Assembly: GCF_018271995.1 (NCBI RefSeq) | Contig: NZ_JAGUCO010000002.1 | Location: forward strand, 434,001 to 498,000 | Length of the DNA stretch: 64,000 bases | From: Carboxylicivirga linearis | Lineage (GTDB): Bacteria > Bacteroidota > Bacteroidia > Bacteroidales > Marinilabiliaceae | Direction: 5' to 3' | In this document: piece after piece, positions 54,653-63,814 of the stretch | Layout: every line of letters starts with the position of its first letter | Position numbering within the stretch: position 1 is the stretch's first letter | Position numbers and translations under genes: made by a program | The notes under the pieces: generated by a model | The model's input: the letters and a program-made list of their open reading frames with translations, nothing else | Database searches by the model: none | What the model was told of the DNA's origin: nothing

Positions 54653-54695
54653 GGAACGGTTCTTTATCAACATCTAGCAAATAGAGAACCGTTCC
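54653..54695 (+). terminator. Long hairpin between ABC ATPase and barrel genes
   Basis: GGAACGGTTCT and AGAACCGTTCC are perfect 11-bp arms with a 21-base loop in the 109-bp gap. The T tract afterwards is weak (TTAGAGTTAAAATT), so partial read-through into the barrel gene is likely. Confidence 0.55.
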
Positions 54696-54735
54696 TTAGA
54701 GTTAAAATTATTATTCGTAGTTTAATTACTGAATC

Positions 54736-55977
54736 ATGTTCAAAACCAAATTATTAATCCTCGGAATACTATCATCCCTGTTACCGTCGATTGTTTCTGC
54801 GCAATACGGCGACTCAGGCAAAAAACTGGTAGTGAACGGGTATCTGGTAAATATGCAATCTGTATCCATCTCAAAAATACCCTTTGAATTACCCGATTCA
54901 CTTGATTATATCAAGCAAGATGATAATCATATGTACATCACTGACATCTATTTTCAAAACCGATTAAACCTGTTTTGGTATGCCAGCGATAAGCTAACCA
55001 TCTCTGCTCAAATGCGAAACCGTTTGATGGTAGGCGATCAGGTTAGATTAGATTTTTCTAATCAGCTTAGAGATGGATTCGAGAAAAACGGTAATCTGTT
55101 CAATCCATCGTGGAACATCGCTGTCGGAAACAGTTATATATTAAATATGGCTTTCGATCGTATTTATGCAGAGTATTCAACAGGCAATCTTGATTTAACA
55201 GTTGGTAAGCAACGAATTAACTGGGGCAAAACGTTTGCATTCAATCCTAACGACATGTTTAATACTTACTCCTATTTCGACTTTGATTACGAGGAGAAAC
55301 CCGGAACCGATGCCGTTCGGGCTATGTATTACACAGGAGCTACATCTTCCATCGAATTTGCAGCCAACATCGACAGCGCCAAGCAAGTATCAGCAGCTTT
55401 AAAATGGAATGCCAACATCTGGAATTACGATTTTCAGTTTATCGGAGGTACTTTAAAAGGTGAAGATTTGGCTTTAGGCTTTGGCTGGTCAGGTTATGTA
55501 AAAAACTCTAGTTGGCGGGGTGAGTTGGCATGGTATCAGCCTTTCGAGAATTTTGCTGATACATCAGGAGTGATAATGCTTTCAACAGGTATGGATTATT
55601 CCATAGGCTCAAAATGGACTGTTCAAGGCGAAGTAATGGTAGCTAAACTGCCGGAAGGAAAAGACATTGTATTTTTTGATGCATATGCACCACCTCAATC
55701 GGTTAAGGACTTAGCAACTTCCCCTTTCCAATTACTCGGAAGCGTGATGTTTCAGGCTACTCCCTTATCTACTTTTTCGCTGGCAAGTATCTGGTATCCT
55801 CACCCTGATATTAAAGGAATATTTCTGGGACCAACCTGGACTTATAGTGTTGCAGATAACTTTAGTGCATCGCTATACTGGCAATATTTCCATGGAAACT
55901 TCCCAAACAGTTTAACTGGTGAGGTTAGCACACAAGATGTAAACTCTGGCTTTTTACGTTTAAAATATAGCTTTTAA
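54736..55977 (+). CDS. Outer-membrane beta-barrel (porin-like) protein
   Basis: This 413-residue protein has a signal peptide (about 1-22, SLLPSIVSAQ). The rest has alternating strands rich in aromatic residues, with 'NLDLTVGKQRINWGKTFAFN' (a porin/DUF1302-like motif) and a terminal strand ending FLRLKYSF, with the C-terminal Phe typical of outer-membrane barrels. Its position at the end of the TetR/Lol-like operon suggests it is the outer-membrane receiver or exit of that system. A separate porin role is possible. Confidence 0.87.
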   Translation: MFKTKLLILGILSSLLPSIVSAQYGDSGKKLVVNGYLVNMQSVSISKIPFELPDSLDYIKQDDNHMYITDIYFQNRLNLFWYASDKLTISAQMRNRLMVGDQVRLDFSNQLRDGFEKNGNLFNPSWNIAVGNSYILNMAFDRIYAEYSTGNLDLTVGKQRINWGKTFAFNPNDMFNTYSYFDFDYEEKPGTDAVRAMYYTGATSSIEFAANIDSAKQVSAALKWNANIWNYDFQFIGGTLKGEDLALGFGWSGYVKNSSWRGELAWYQPFENFADTSGVIMLSTGMDYSIGSKWTVQGEVMVAKLPEGKDIVFFDAYAPPQSVKDLATSPFQLLGSVMFQATPLSTFSLASIWYPHPDIKGIFLGPTWTYSVADNFSASLYWQYFHGNFPNSLTGEVSTQDVNSGFLRLKYSF

Positions 55978-55981
55978 CCTT

Positions 55982-57796
55982 TTATTTAGAAGACGGATAA
56001 TATGGAATGGTTAAACTAAAAGAAGTTCCTTTTATTGATGAGTCTAGCAGTTTAACTTCTCCATTCAACATTTCAGCAAGATTTAGACAAATAGCTAAAC
56101 CAAGTCCTGTACCAGGAATACTAAAGGTTTTTTTATCCTTTACTTGTACAAATCGTTCGAAAATTTTTTCGTGAAACTTTTTAGGTATACCAATTCCGGT
56201 ATCAGAAATAATAAATTGAAGTTGATCCTTAACTATAGAGGTTTTTAAAGTAATAGATCCTTTCCGCGTATACTTAACCGAGTTATTTAATAGATTTGAT
56301 AATATCTGTCTTAACTGAACCTCATCTGTTAACACAAGCTTCTCTTCTAGTTCTTCTGCACTATCGATTATAATCTTTATGTGCTCCTTATTAAAATTAT
56401 ACAGTAACGATTGTACATTAAGCTCCAAATTTCGAAGTAAATGAGAAATATTTACCGGCATAAAAGTAGGTTTAACGTAACCAGCTTCAATTTTTGAGAA
56501 ATCAACTAAATCGTTAATAAGGTTAAGCAGATGTGAGCTGTTATTTAAAATTATATCGGCAAAATCCTTCACCTCACTCATTTCCAGGTTATCTTCCTTT
56601 ATAAGTTCCGTAAATCCACAGATGGCATTTAGTGGTGTTCTGATTTCATGACTCATATTTGCAAGAAATGAAGACTTTAATCGATCTGATTCCTCAGCTT
56701 GTTCCTTTGCATCAATTAAATCAAGTTCAATCTTTTTCCATTCTGAAATGTTTCTCGCTATAGATAAAATAACTTTCTTATCATCAAGGGTAAATAAATG
56801 AGAGTTAACTTCAACCGGGAATGTTGTACCATCTTTTCGCTGATGGATCACCTCAATCTTGCTTGTTTTATTCACCTCTAATTTCTCCAGAAAAGGCTTT
56901 AATTGGCCCTTCATACCTTTTACCATCAAATCAGATGGTGTCATATTCATTAGTTCATCATACGAATAACCTGTCATTTCAATGGCTGCCTGATTTACTT
57001 CCATGCATCTTTTGATACTCGCAACACCATCAATCTCCCATAAATAAATGGCATCATTTGCTTTTTGAAACAACTGATGAAATTTTTTTCTTTCAATATT
57101 TAATTCATGGTTGGTATTTTGATGTGTTTGAATCTCTTGAAAAAGCATATTATTTAGTCGGGTTAACTCAGTAGTCCTGGCTTTTACTTTTCTTTCCAAC
57201 GATTGATTTAATTTCTTTAACTGAAGAATTAAACCTAAACGCTCCCATTTATCAGTAACAATTTTCACGAATTGATTAAAGATAAAAAGGTCATCAAACA
57301 CTTCTTTATTGTTGATATCACTAACAAATACAAACACCCCATTTTTTACATTATGACTATGGAAGTGTATTAATACAATTTCGTATGGTTCAAATTTATG
57401 CTTAACCTTATCTTTAAATACTGCAGGGTCAACATCATCACATTTTATTTTCAACACTCCCTGACTTTGAAGCTGTGCAATTATTTCTTTTTTCAAGACA
57501 GGTTCAACACAATCATTTGAGCCACTATCATAAGCACAATAACTACTAATTACCTTGTAACTTCTTGATTTAATTTCAATACAATAACAAACTGGAATTT
57601 CTTTAAGAATGGATATTTTTTCCAACAAAGCCTCTATCAATTCCTTATCATTACTGATAGAATCAAAACTCTCAGAAATAAAATTGAAAAGAATAGTTTC
57701 CTCTACCTGATCCGAAAGTGCGTTGTTTTGTTTTTCCAGATCGGTAATTCTATCCTTAAGCTCTTCTATTGAATATTCTTTGTTATCCTCTACCAT
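55982..57796 (-). CDS. PAS-domain sensor histidine kinase
   Basis: This 604-residue cytoplasmic kinase starts with a coiled coil (about 7-32). A GAF-like sensor region follows (about 35-195, containing several Cys in CYCIE and DSGSNDCV), then a second coiled coil (about 200-250), a PAS domain (about 250-365), HisKA with the phospho-His in NMSHEIRTPLNA (about 382) and the HATPase domain (GTGLGLAICLNL). There is no membrane helix and no receiver domain, and no response-regulator gene is adjacent. The gene's start overlaps the end of the upstream hydrolase gene by 14 bp. Confidence 0.93.
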   Translation of the reverse strand: MVEDNKEYSIEELKDRITDLEKQNNALSDQVEETILFNFISESFDSISNDKELIEALLEKISILKEIPVCYCIEIKSRSYKVISSYCAYDSGSNDCVEPVLKKEIIAQLQSQGVLKIKCDDVDPAVFKDKVKHKFEPYEIVLIHFHSHNVKNGVFVFVSDINNKEVFDDLFIFNQFVKIVTDKWERLGLILQLKKLNQSLERKVKARTTELTRLNNMLFQEIQTHQNTNHELNIERKKFHQLFQKANDAIYLWEIDGVASIKRCMEVNQAAIEMTGYSYDELMNMTPSDLMVKGMKGQLKPFLEKLEVNKTSKIEVIHQRKDGTTFPVEVNSHLFTLDDKKVILSIARNISEWKKIELDLIDAKEQAEESDRLKSSFLANMSHEIRTPLNAICGFTELIKEDNLEMSEVKDFADIILNNSSHLLNLINDLVDFSKIEAGYVKPTFMPVNISHLLRNLELNVQSLLYNFNKEHIKIIIDSAEELEEKLVLTDEVQLRQILSNLLNNSVKYTRKGSITLKTSIVKDQLQFIISDTGIGIPKKFHEKIFERFVQVKDKKTFSIPGTGLGLAICLNLAEMLNGEVKLLDSSIKGTSFSLTIPYYPSSK

Positions 57797-58622
57797 TTAA
57801 TCCCCTGTAGAAATTAAGTATTAATTGTGAAAGCTGCTCTGGTTCATCCTCTTGAACAAAGTGACCTCCTGTGCTTATTTTCTTATATTGCGAATTGTGA
57901 ATATTCTTATGTAAGTCTTCACTGATTACCTTTCTTAAAAATACATCTCCCTCTCCACGTATAATTAAAACAGGTAAACGCAAGGCGGCCAAATCATCTT
58001 TGATTTCCATTAAATCTTGATTATTTAAACAATGAGCAAAATATAAAAATGCTTTTCGCCCATCCCGTGTATCCATCGGTTTCCAAAAGAATGACATTAA
58101 TTCATCATCTACTCGATTACGATAATACATCCCACGTTTTACTAAAAGCCGGAATGCCCCCAAATCAAGACTTATCATTGCCAGATTACGGATAATGGGC
58201 GTGCGCATTGAAATAATAGGTTGCACAGGCCAATAATCATAAGCTACTGAATTAATAAGAGTCAGACTTTTAAATAATATAGTGTTATTCACAACCATTA
58301 TCTGGCCAATTCCACCACCTACATCATGACATACTAAATGAACATTCTTAAGATCAAGATGTTCAATCAATTCTGCTAACATGAAAGCATGATTTTTAAG
58401 AGAAAAGGACCCTTCAATATTCTTACTCGATTCTCCACACCCAGCCAAATCAACCACAATAACATCATAATCATTAGCGAAATACGGCCAAATATTCCTC
58501 CAAATAAATGAGTATGTGGTGATACCATGAATAAATAAAACCGGCTCTCCTTTTCCAAATCGATGATAGACAATTTGCTGCTGATTAATATCAAATGTAT
58601 AGGTTTGATCAAAAGAGGTCAT
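57783..58622 (-). CDS. Alpha/beta hydrolase with Asp nucleophile
   Basis: This 279-residue protein has the alpha/beta-hydrolase fold: oxyanion HG at 32-33 (FIHGIT), nucleophile elbow C98-H-D100-V-G, catalytic acid Asp226 (GEGDVF) and catalytic His254 (GGHFVQ). The nucleophile is Asp, as in haloalkane dehalogenases and epoxide hydrolases, not Ser. A helical cap spans about 125-215. Dehalogenase or epoxide hydrolase activity is inferred. Its reading frame overlaps the downstream histidine kinase by 14 bp, implying coupled translation. Confidence 0.9.
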   Translation of the reverse strand: MTSFDQTYTFDINQQQIVYHRFGKGEPVLFIHGITTYSFIWRNIWPYFANDYDVIVVDLAGCGESSKNIEGSFSLKNHAFMLAELIEHLDLKNVHLVCHDVGGGIGQIMVVNNTILFKSLTLINSVAYDYWPVQPIISMRTPIIRNLAMISLDLGAFRLLVKRGMYYRNRVDDELMSFFWKPMDTRDGRKAFLYFAHCLNNQDLMEIKDDLAALRLPVLIIRGEGDVFLRKVISEDLHKNIHNSQYKKISTGGHFVQEDEPEQLSQLILNFYRGLNGRG

Positions 58623-58831
58623 GGTAAAGATTTAAGTTATTTCAATTTAGTAAATATTTTTCCTAATTGTAAAGTATTACCTACGTTTTATTCTATTGCT
58701 TTTGATGTACAATGAAAGTGTTATTTATGTCTTTCAGAAACTATTTGGAACAATAACTGGTTAGTGATTTACAGAATATGAAGTTTTATGAATAAGAGTA
58801 TTGGTCTGTTATTATTCAAAGACAATATCAT

Positions 58832-61800
58832 TCAATTACTTTTTACAGGTACTGTAAACCAAAATTCAGATCCTTCACCCAGATGACTATAAACGCCAAT
58901 TTCACCACCATTCTTTTCTACAAATTCCTTACAGATAATTAGTCCTAAGCCAGTACCTTTTTCACCATGCGTACCTTCCTTCTTTAATTTCTGATCTATC
59001 TTAAACAGTTTATCACAGCTCTCTTCCGACATACCCATTCCATTATCTTTTATACGTATTCTTAAATGATGCTGATTGTACTCTGTCTTTATTTGAATCA
59101 TACCACCATCATCGGTAAACTTTATGGCATTTCCCATCAAATTCCTAATCACTGTATTAATACTGTTACGATCACCATAAGCCCGCAACTGACCATCATT
59201 TTCCTGAAATTGTATTTGAATACTCTTTTTTTGAGCAGCTATACGGTAAAGGTTTATATTTTCATGTATTATCGCGCTGATATCAAAGGCTTGCGGCACA
59301 TAACTAATTTTACCTCGTTGTGAACGCGACCATGTTAATAAATTCTCGAGTAAGGAATATATTTGTTTAATTGAATGATGCATTTTTCCAACACACTCTT
59401 TTCTATCCTCTTCAGCATACTCATTATAATTATCGTGCAGAATATCACTAATGGACATTAAGCTTGTAAAAGGATTTTTTAAGTCGTGTGAAATAATTGA
59501 AAAGAATTTGTCTTTAGTAGCATTTAAACTGAGTAGGTAGTTTTCCGATTCTTTAAGGCGCTCATTAGCTTGTTTGATAGCACTATTCTGTTGTTTTAAT
59601 AATTTATTGGTTCTTTGGCGTAATAAATACTGGTAAATAAATATTACAATCATTAAAAGCAATAGCACTTCAATGATAATAAACCAGCCCTTAAGCCATA
59701 AAGGAGGCTGAACTATAATTGACAATTCGGCCACCTCGCTACTCCATCTCCCATCGGCCCCGGAGCTTCTCACCCTGAAAGTATAATCTCCTGGATTAAT
59801 GTTTGCATACGATACAAAATTACGCGTACCCGCATTATTCCATTCTTTATCTAATGGCCATAATTGAAACTGGTATTGAGTCTTATCGGAGAACATATGG
59901 TTCATTCCCGAAAACTCCAGAGAAAAGAAACGTTCTGCATAAGGAAGTGTAAAACTCTGAAGATATGAGATATGATTATCCAGCCAAAGTTGATCCTTAT
60001 CATCGCGATATAATAAGTTCGATTTGGAAAGTTTTGCATTGGTATTTACTCTTGATCCCATTACATCTAAACGAGTAAATACTGTTTTATTCGTCTTACC
60101 TAAAAAGTTGTTTTTATTGGGATCAATAACATTTAAACCATACACTCCTCCAAAATAAAGTTTACCGTCTCTACCTTTGTGAAAAGCTCCTCCATTAAAC
60201 TCATTGCTCTGTAATCCATCATTTATATCAAAATTAGTTGTTTTTCCGGTTTGAATATTAAAACAACAAATACCATAATTGGTGCTTAACCACAAACAAC
60301 CTCTTTCGTCGGGTAACAATCCATATATCACCTCATTGGGTAAACCATCTGCAGTGCCATAAAAAGTAACTTCCTTAGTGCTTGGATTAAGACTATTTAA
60401 TCCCTGATTGGTACCAATCCACAACAGCCCTGTTGAATCTTCATAGATCGAAAATACAATATCATTAGAAATTGATACTGATGTTTTTGTTGTATAATGA
60501 GTAAAAGACAATGTTTTTGGATCTATCATGTTTAATCCACCGCCATAAGTACCCAACCACAACCTTCCGTATGAATCTTCCATAATGGTTGAATAAACAA
60601 AGTTGTTACTAATGGAAGTGGAATCGTTGGGATTATGCATAAAACGACGAGCAGTATTAGTTTCCCGGTCGAATAGATTCAAGCCTTTTTTGGTCCCCAC
60701 CCATAATCGGTTTTGCGTATCTTCAAATATTACACGAACAGAATTATCTGATATAGTTTGAGGATCATTATCATTATGAGCAAAAACAGTAAATCCATTC
60801 GTACCGTAACGACATAGTCCGCCTCCATCGGTACCAACCCAAATGGTTCCGCTACGATCTTCATAAATATCCCTGACTGATGTATTAGGTAAGGAATGAT
60901 TGGTATCATCCACATCAAAATATTTGTATTGATCCGTTTGTGGATGATAGCAAGTGATCCCCTTATCGTTTGTACCAATCCAAATACAGCCATCACTAGC
61001 CTCACAAATCGTCCAGATAAAATTACTCGACAAACTATTTTTTTGCAACGGATTATGCTTCAAAATTTCAAACTTATTGCTACTTGAATTGTAAATATTA
61101 AGCCCGGCACCATATGTTCCCAACCACATGTTCTGATTAACGGGATCCTGATAAATACAGTTGATCTGATTTTGACTTAAACTTGACGGATCAAGAGGGT
61201 TATTGGTAAACCGACTAATATTACCCTCTTTAATTAAGAACAAACCGTTGCCATGTGTTCCATACCAAATATTAGTCATATCGTCTTTAAGTAAACACTT
61301 GTTTTGATTGACGGAAAGGCTTTTAGATTTTTCGGAAGCGGTAACAACTTTCTCCAGATAATTAATGTTGACTTGAAACTTATAAAGGCCGTCATCTCCA
61401 CCAATCCAGATGATATTATTATCACCTGCAACAATATTCTCAATTCTTGCTATGACATTATCTTTAACCAATTCATATTTTATCCACTTATCATTTTCAT
61501 ATTCTTTATACCACAAGCTATTCTTACCGGCTGCCCATAAACCCTTTTTATCGAAAGTCAGATCATTTACCGCCCCTTTCACTTGCACCTGTATTTGATG
61601 GTTAGCTAAATCAACGGTGAACAATCCATTTTCTGAGGCAATCCAAATTCTATTTTTAATTACATCAATAGAATTTACCCATCCTGTTTGCGGATAACTT
61701 TTAGTTTGCAGATTATTAATTTCAATAACGGATAAACCATTGGCTGTACCAGCAAGAACAAATTCGTTATAAACCTCAAGACTTAATATGGTATCATTAA

Positions 61801-62179
61801 CAATTTGAAATGTTGGATCTATAGTTGAGAAATTGGTAAATATCTCCTTCTGGGGGTTATATCTCGAAAGTCCGTGAGCTGAGCCGAACCACAAACATCC
61901 TAACGAATCTTCTGTGATGTTTTCAACCCACTTATGACAAATACTATTAGGATTGTTTGCCTCTGAACGAAAAACCTGAAAATGATATCCGTCATAGCGA
62001 TTTACTCCATCTTCGGTAGCAAACCACATATATCCTTTTGAATCACGAAAAACACAGTAAACAGAACTCAATGATAAACCATCATCAATGTCAATGTGTT
62101 GAAAGCGCATAGGTGGATTTTGAGCTTCAACACATACGCACAATAAGGCATATAGAAATGTAGATAATAAGTATCTCAT
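58832..62179 (-). CDS. Propeller-sensor histidine kinase (HTCS-like, without receiver)
   Basis: This 1115-residue protein has a signal peptide (about 1-19) and two periplasmic seven-bladed propellers of the two-component-regulator type (about 20-735, recurring 'GYMWFATEDGVNRYDG', 'IWVGTDGGGLCRYG'). A Y_Y_Y domain follows (about 745-815, GDYTFRVRSSGADGRWS), then one membrane helix (about 825-848), HisKA (SIISHDLKNP, His about 897) and HATPase (GTGLGLIICKEF). It ends there: the receiver and AraC DNA-binding domains of classic hybrid systems are absent. It probably senses a polysaccharide or other periplasmic ligand and signals to an unlinked regulator. Confidence 0.95.
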   Translation of the reverse strand: MRYLLSTFLYALLCVCVEAQNPPMRFQHIDIDDGLSLSSVYCVFRDSKGYMWFATEDGVNRYDGYHFQVFRSEANNPNSICHKWVENITEDSLGCLWFGSAHGLSRYNPQKEIFTNFSTIDPTFQIVNDTILSLEVYNEFVLAGTANGLSVIEINNLQTKSYPQTGWVNSIDVIKNRIWIASENGLFTVDLANHQIQVQVKGAVNDLTFDKKGLWAAGKNSLWYKEYENDKWIKYELVKDNVIARIENIVAGDNNIIWIGGDDGLYKFQVNINYLEKVVTASEKSKSLSVNQNKCLLKDDMTNIWYGTHGNGLFLIKEGNISRFTNNPLDPSSLSQNQINCIYQDPVNQNMWLGTYGAGLNIYNSSSNKFEILKHNPLQKNSLSSNFIWTICEASDGCIWIGTNDKGITCYHPQTDQYKYFDVDDTNHSLPNTSVRDIYEDRSGTIWVGTDGGGLCRYGTNGFTVFAHNDNDPQTISDNSVRVIFEDTQNRLWVGTKKGLNLFDRETNTARRFMHNPNDSTSISNNFVYSTIMEDSYGRLWLGTYGGGLNMIDPKTLSFTHYTTKTSVSISNDIVFSIYEDSTGLLWIGTNQGLNSLNPSTKEVTFYGTADGLPNEVIYGLLPDERGCLWLSTNYGICCFNIQTGKTTNFDINDGLQSNEFNGGAFHKGRDGKLYFGGVYGLNVIDPNKNNFLGKTNKTVFTRLDVMGSRVNTNAKLSKSNLLYRDDKDQLWLDNHISYLQSFTLPYAERFFSLEFSGMNHMFSDKTQYQFQLWPLDKEWNNAGTRNFVSYANINPGDYTFRVRSSGADGRWSSEVAELSIIVQPPLWLKGWFIIIEVLLLLMIVIFIYQYLLRQRTNKLLKQQNSAIKQANERLKESENYLLSLNATKDKFFSIISHDLKNPFTSLMSISDILHDNYNEYAEEDRKECVGKMHHSIKQIYSLLENLLTWSRSQRGKISYVPQAFDISAIIHENINLYRIAAQKKSIQIQFQENDGQLRAYGDRNSINTVIRNLMGNAIKFTDDGGMIQIKTEYNQHHLRIRIKDNGMGMSEESCDKLFKIDQKLKKEGTHGEKGTGLGLIICKEFVEKNGGEIGVYSHLGEGSEFWFTVPVKSN

Positions 62180-62244
62180 TTTATCAGGGTTAGCTATAAA
62201 TATAGCTAATAATTAAAGGAAAATCAATCTAAAAGTATTCCTGC

Positions 62245-62967
62245 CTAGTTCTTTTGCTTTCTGAACTGCTTTCTGTATTCTTTGGTCATTTTTTCAGTTG
62301 CATATTGAAAAATAAGACGGGCAGCATCATTCTTCCACTTATGCAGAAACTCTTCAACCGGCTTTGGTTGCTTTTTCCAACATTCGCGCAAAAACCAACC
62401 CAATCCCTGATGAACCACTCTTTCATTATCCATCATCATTGGATCGATAAATTCTAGCAGCAGAATTAGATCGTATCCCTGCTTAAATGGCTTAATAAAA
62501 CCTACAGGAACGGCTCTACGTTGAAATTTATTAGCAGCATCACGCCACGATACAAAATCATCTATTGTAACAATCTCTTTGTCGATAAAAAAAGGAATTA
62601 ATTCGCCACAAATAGCATCGGTAATAGCCCAGTTGTTAATCCCTTTTTCAAACCAACTTTCAACAGACAAGAAAGTACTTTTAGTGAATTCTTTCTTATA
62701 TTTCTTTGTTAAAGCAAAAGCAAAACTCATCTCTTCATATTTTCCTGTTGGGATGAGCAAGTTGGCTGTGTTTAAAACTAAATCCAGATCTACATCTTCT
62801 CTACTCGCAATTTCATCAACTTTGGCCAGTAATAATTCGGTAGTTAATCCGTAGGCATCAAAACCTTCCTTAAAATAGCGACTGTATTTTTCAACCACCT
62901 TTTCATCTGCGTTAGCAATGCAAAACGCGCGAAGTTCGTTAAATAAGTTATTGGGATTCATAGTCAT
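62245..62967 (-). CDS. AlkD-like DNA alkylation repair protein
   Basis: This 240-residue all-helical HEAT-repeat protein matches the DNA-alkylation-repair family: 'WFEKGINNWAITDAICGELI', the WRDAANKFQRRAVPV helix and 'HQGLGWFLRECWKKQPKPVE', followed by 'YATEKMTKEYRKQFRKQKN'. AlkC/AlkD enzymes excise 3- and 7-methylpurines. The tryptophan- and Arg-rich surface typical of the family is present. Upstream lies the second 42-bp array. Confidence 0.88.
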   Translation of the reverse strand: MTMNPNNLFNELRAFCIANADEKVVEKYSRYFKEGFDAYGLTTELLLAKVDEIASREDVDLDLVLNTANLLIPTGKYEEMSFAFALTKKYKKEFTKSTFLSVESWFEKGINNWAITDAICGELIPFFIDKEIVTIDDFVSWRDAANKFQRRAVPVGFIKPFKQGYDLILLLEFIDPMMMDNERVVHQGLGWFLRECWKKQPKPVEEFLHKWKNDAARLIFQYATEKMTKEYRKQFRKQKN

Positions 62968-63033
62968 TAGGATTTGTTTATTTATTAATAAATATAGTAA
63001 AGTAATTCCATTATATTTTTTCTACAGACATGA

Positions 63034-63210
63034 GTGTTTCTTATTGTCGGCATGTGCCGAAAGTTCCATGCAGTAGTGTTTGACGTTTTCAACCATGGTA
63101 GAATTTGCCATGCAGGGGTGTTTGGCGTTTTCGACTATTGCCGAAACCTTCAAACAAGTATGTTTGATCGTTTCGGCCACAACCGATGGGATGAAACACC
63201 CTTGTTTGAA
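63034..63210. repeat. Degenerate 42-bp-period tandem repeat (array 2)
   Basis: Units begin at 63034, 63076, 63118, 63160 and 63202, exactly 42 bp apart, each opening (G/A/T)TGTTTG or GTGTTTC. Units also share a dyad around the middle (TCGGCATGTGCCGA; TTCAACCATGGTAGAA; TTTCGGCCACAACCGA) and a CATGCAG-type end. The last unit is truncated. On the minus strand the same DNA reads as 14-residue repeats of the form KHxCLxxSAxVENA up to a TAG near 63020, but without an ATG start. It lies just upstream of the AlkD-like gene. Confidence 0.75.
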
Positions 63211-63333
63211 TAAAGAAGCTAAGAGTTTGTTTGTTTTAGGATCAATTTAACAAATCGTTTCATAAAAAAAGCTCCATCTTGGGGAAGATGGAGCAAACTA
63301 GAGTGAGCGAAAGGATTCTTGGGGAGAATCCCT
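63211..63333 (-). terminator. Two G-loop hairpins, first with T tract
   Basis: GCTCCATCTT and AAGATGGAGC (63271-63294) pair around GGGG; on the minus strand seven T follow (63264-63270). A second hairpin, GGATTCT/AGAATCC with loop TGGGG, lies at 63313-63331. The first is a strong minus-strand terminator for the gene immediately upstream. Confidence 0.85.
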
Positions 63334-63720
63334 TCAGATGGAGATCTTTTTGAAAAATTTCTCTCTTGTCTTAATTAATTGTTCATTCAAAGAAAACTCT
63401 TCTACGCTTATAAAGTCAACAAAAATGTCATGAAGCTGCAATTTTGGTGTATAAAACGCAAAATTATTTGCAGAAGGTTTTTTTTACTCTGAAAAGTCTA
63501 GTGTTGGACAAAGAACGGATGTGAATCCCCCCATGTAATTAACAACCACAAATAAATATGAGGACTGACGGATACGATCAATTAATGACATTTGTAGTTC
63601 ATTGTTAGTATACACTTTAATAGAGCCATTGGCATAGTGTACCGTTAATTGATCTACCTTTTCCAATTCCTTATTACTAGACAGTAATTTCTTTGTCCAA
63701 CTTAAATATCGAAAGCACAT
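63334..63720 (-). pseudogene. Small unknown gene, interrupted by in-frame TAA
   Basis: The frame opens at ATG 63720 and reads 78 residues (MCFRYLSWTKKLLSSNKELE...PTLDFSE) to a TAA at 63484-63486. The same frame then continues, with no further stop, for 49 codons (KKPSANNFAFYTPKLQLHDI... to FFKKISI) ending at TGA 63334-63336, right before the terminator hairpins. One base change (AAA to TAA) would explain the break. Either the gene is dead, or the first 78 residues are the product and the rest is chance. No family is recognised. Confidence 0.45.
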
Positions 63721-63814
63721 AAGAGTTAATTTTAGGTTGAACCAAAACTAATCTTTCGACAAAAATTGAACTCATTAAAAATGTATGAAACGGTAATTTT
63801 TGCGTTTGAAATAT

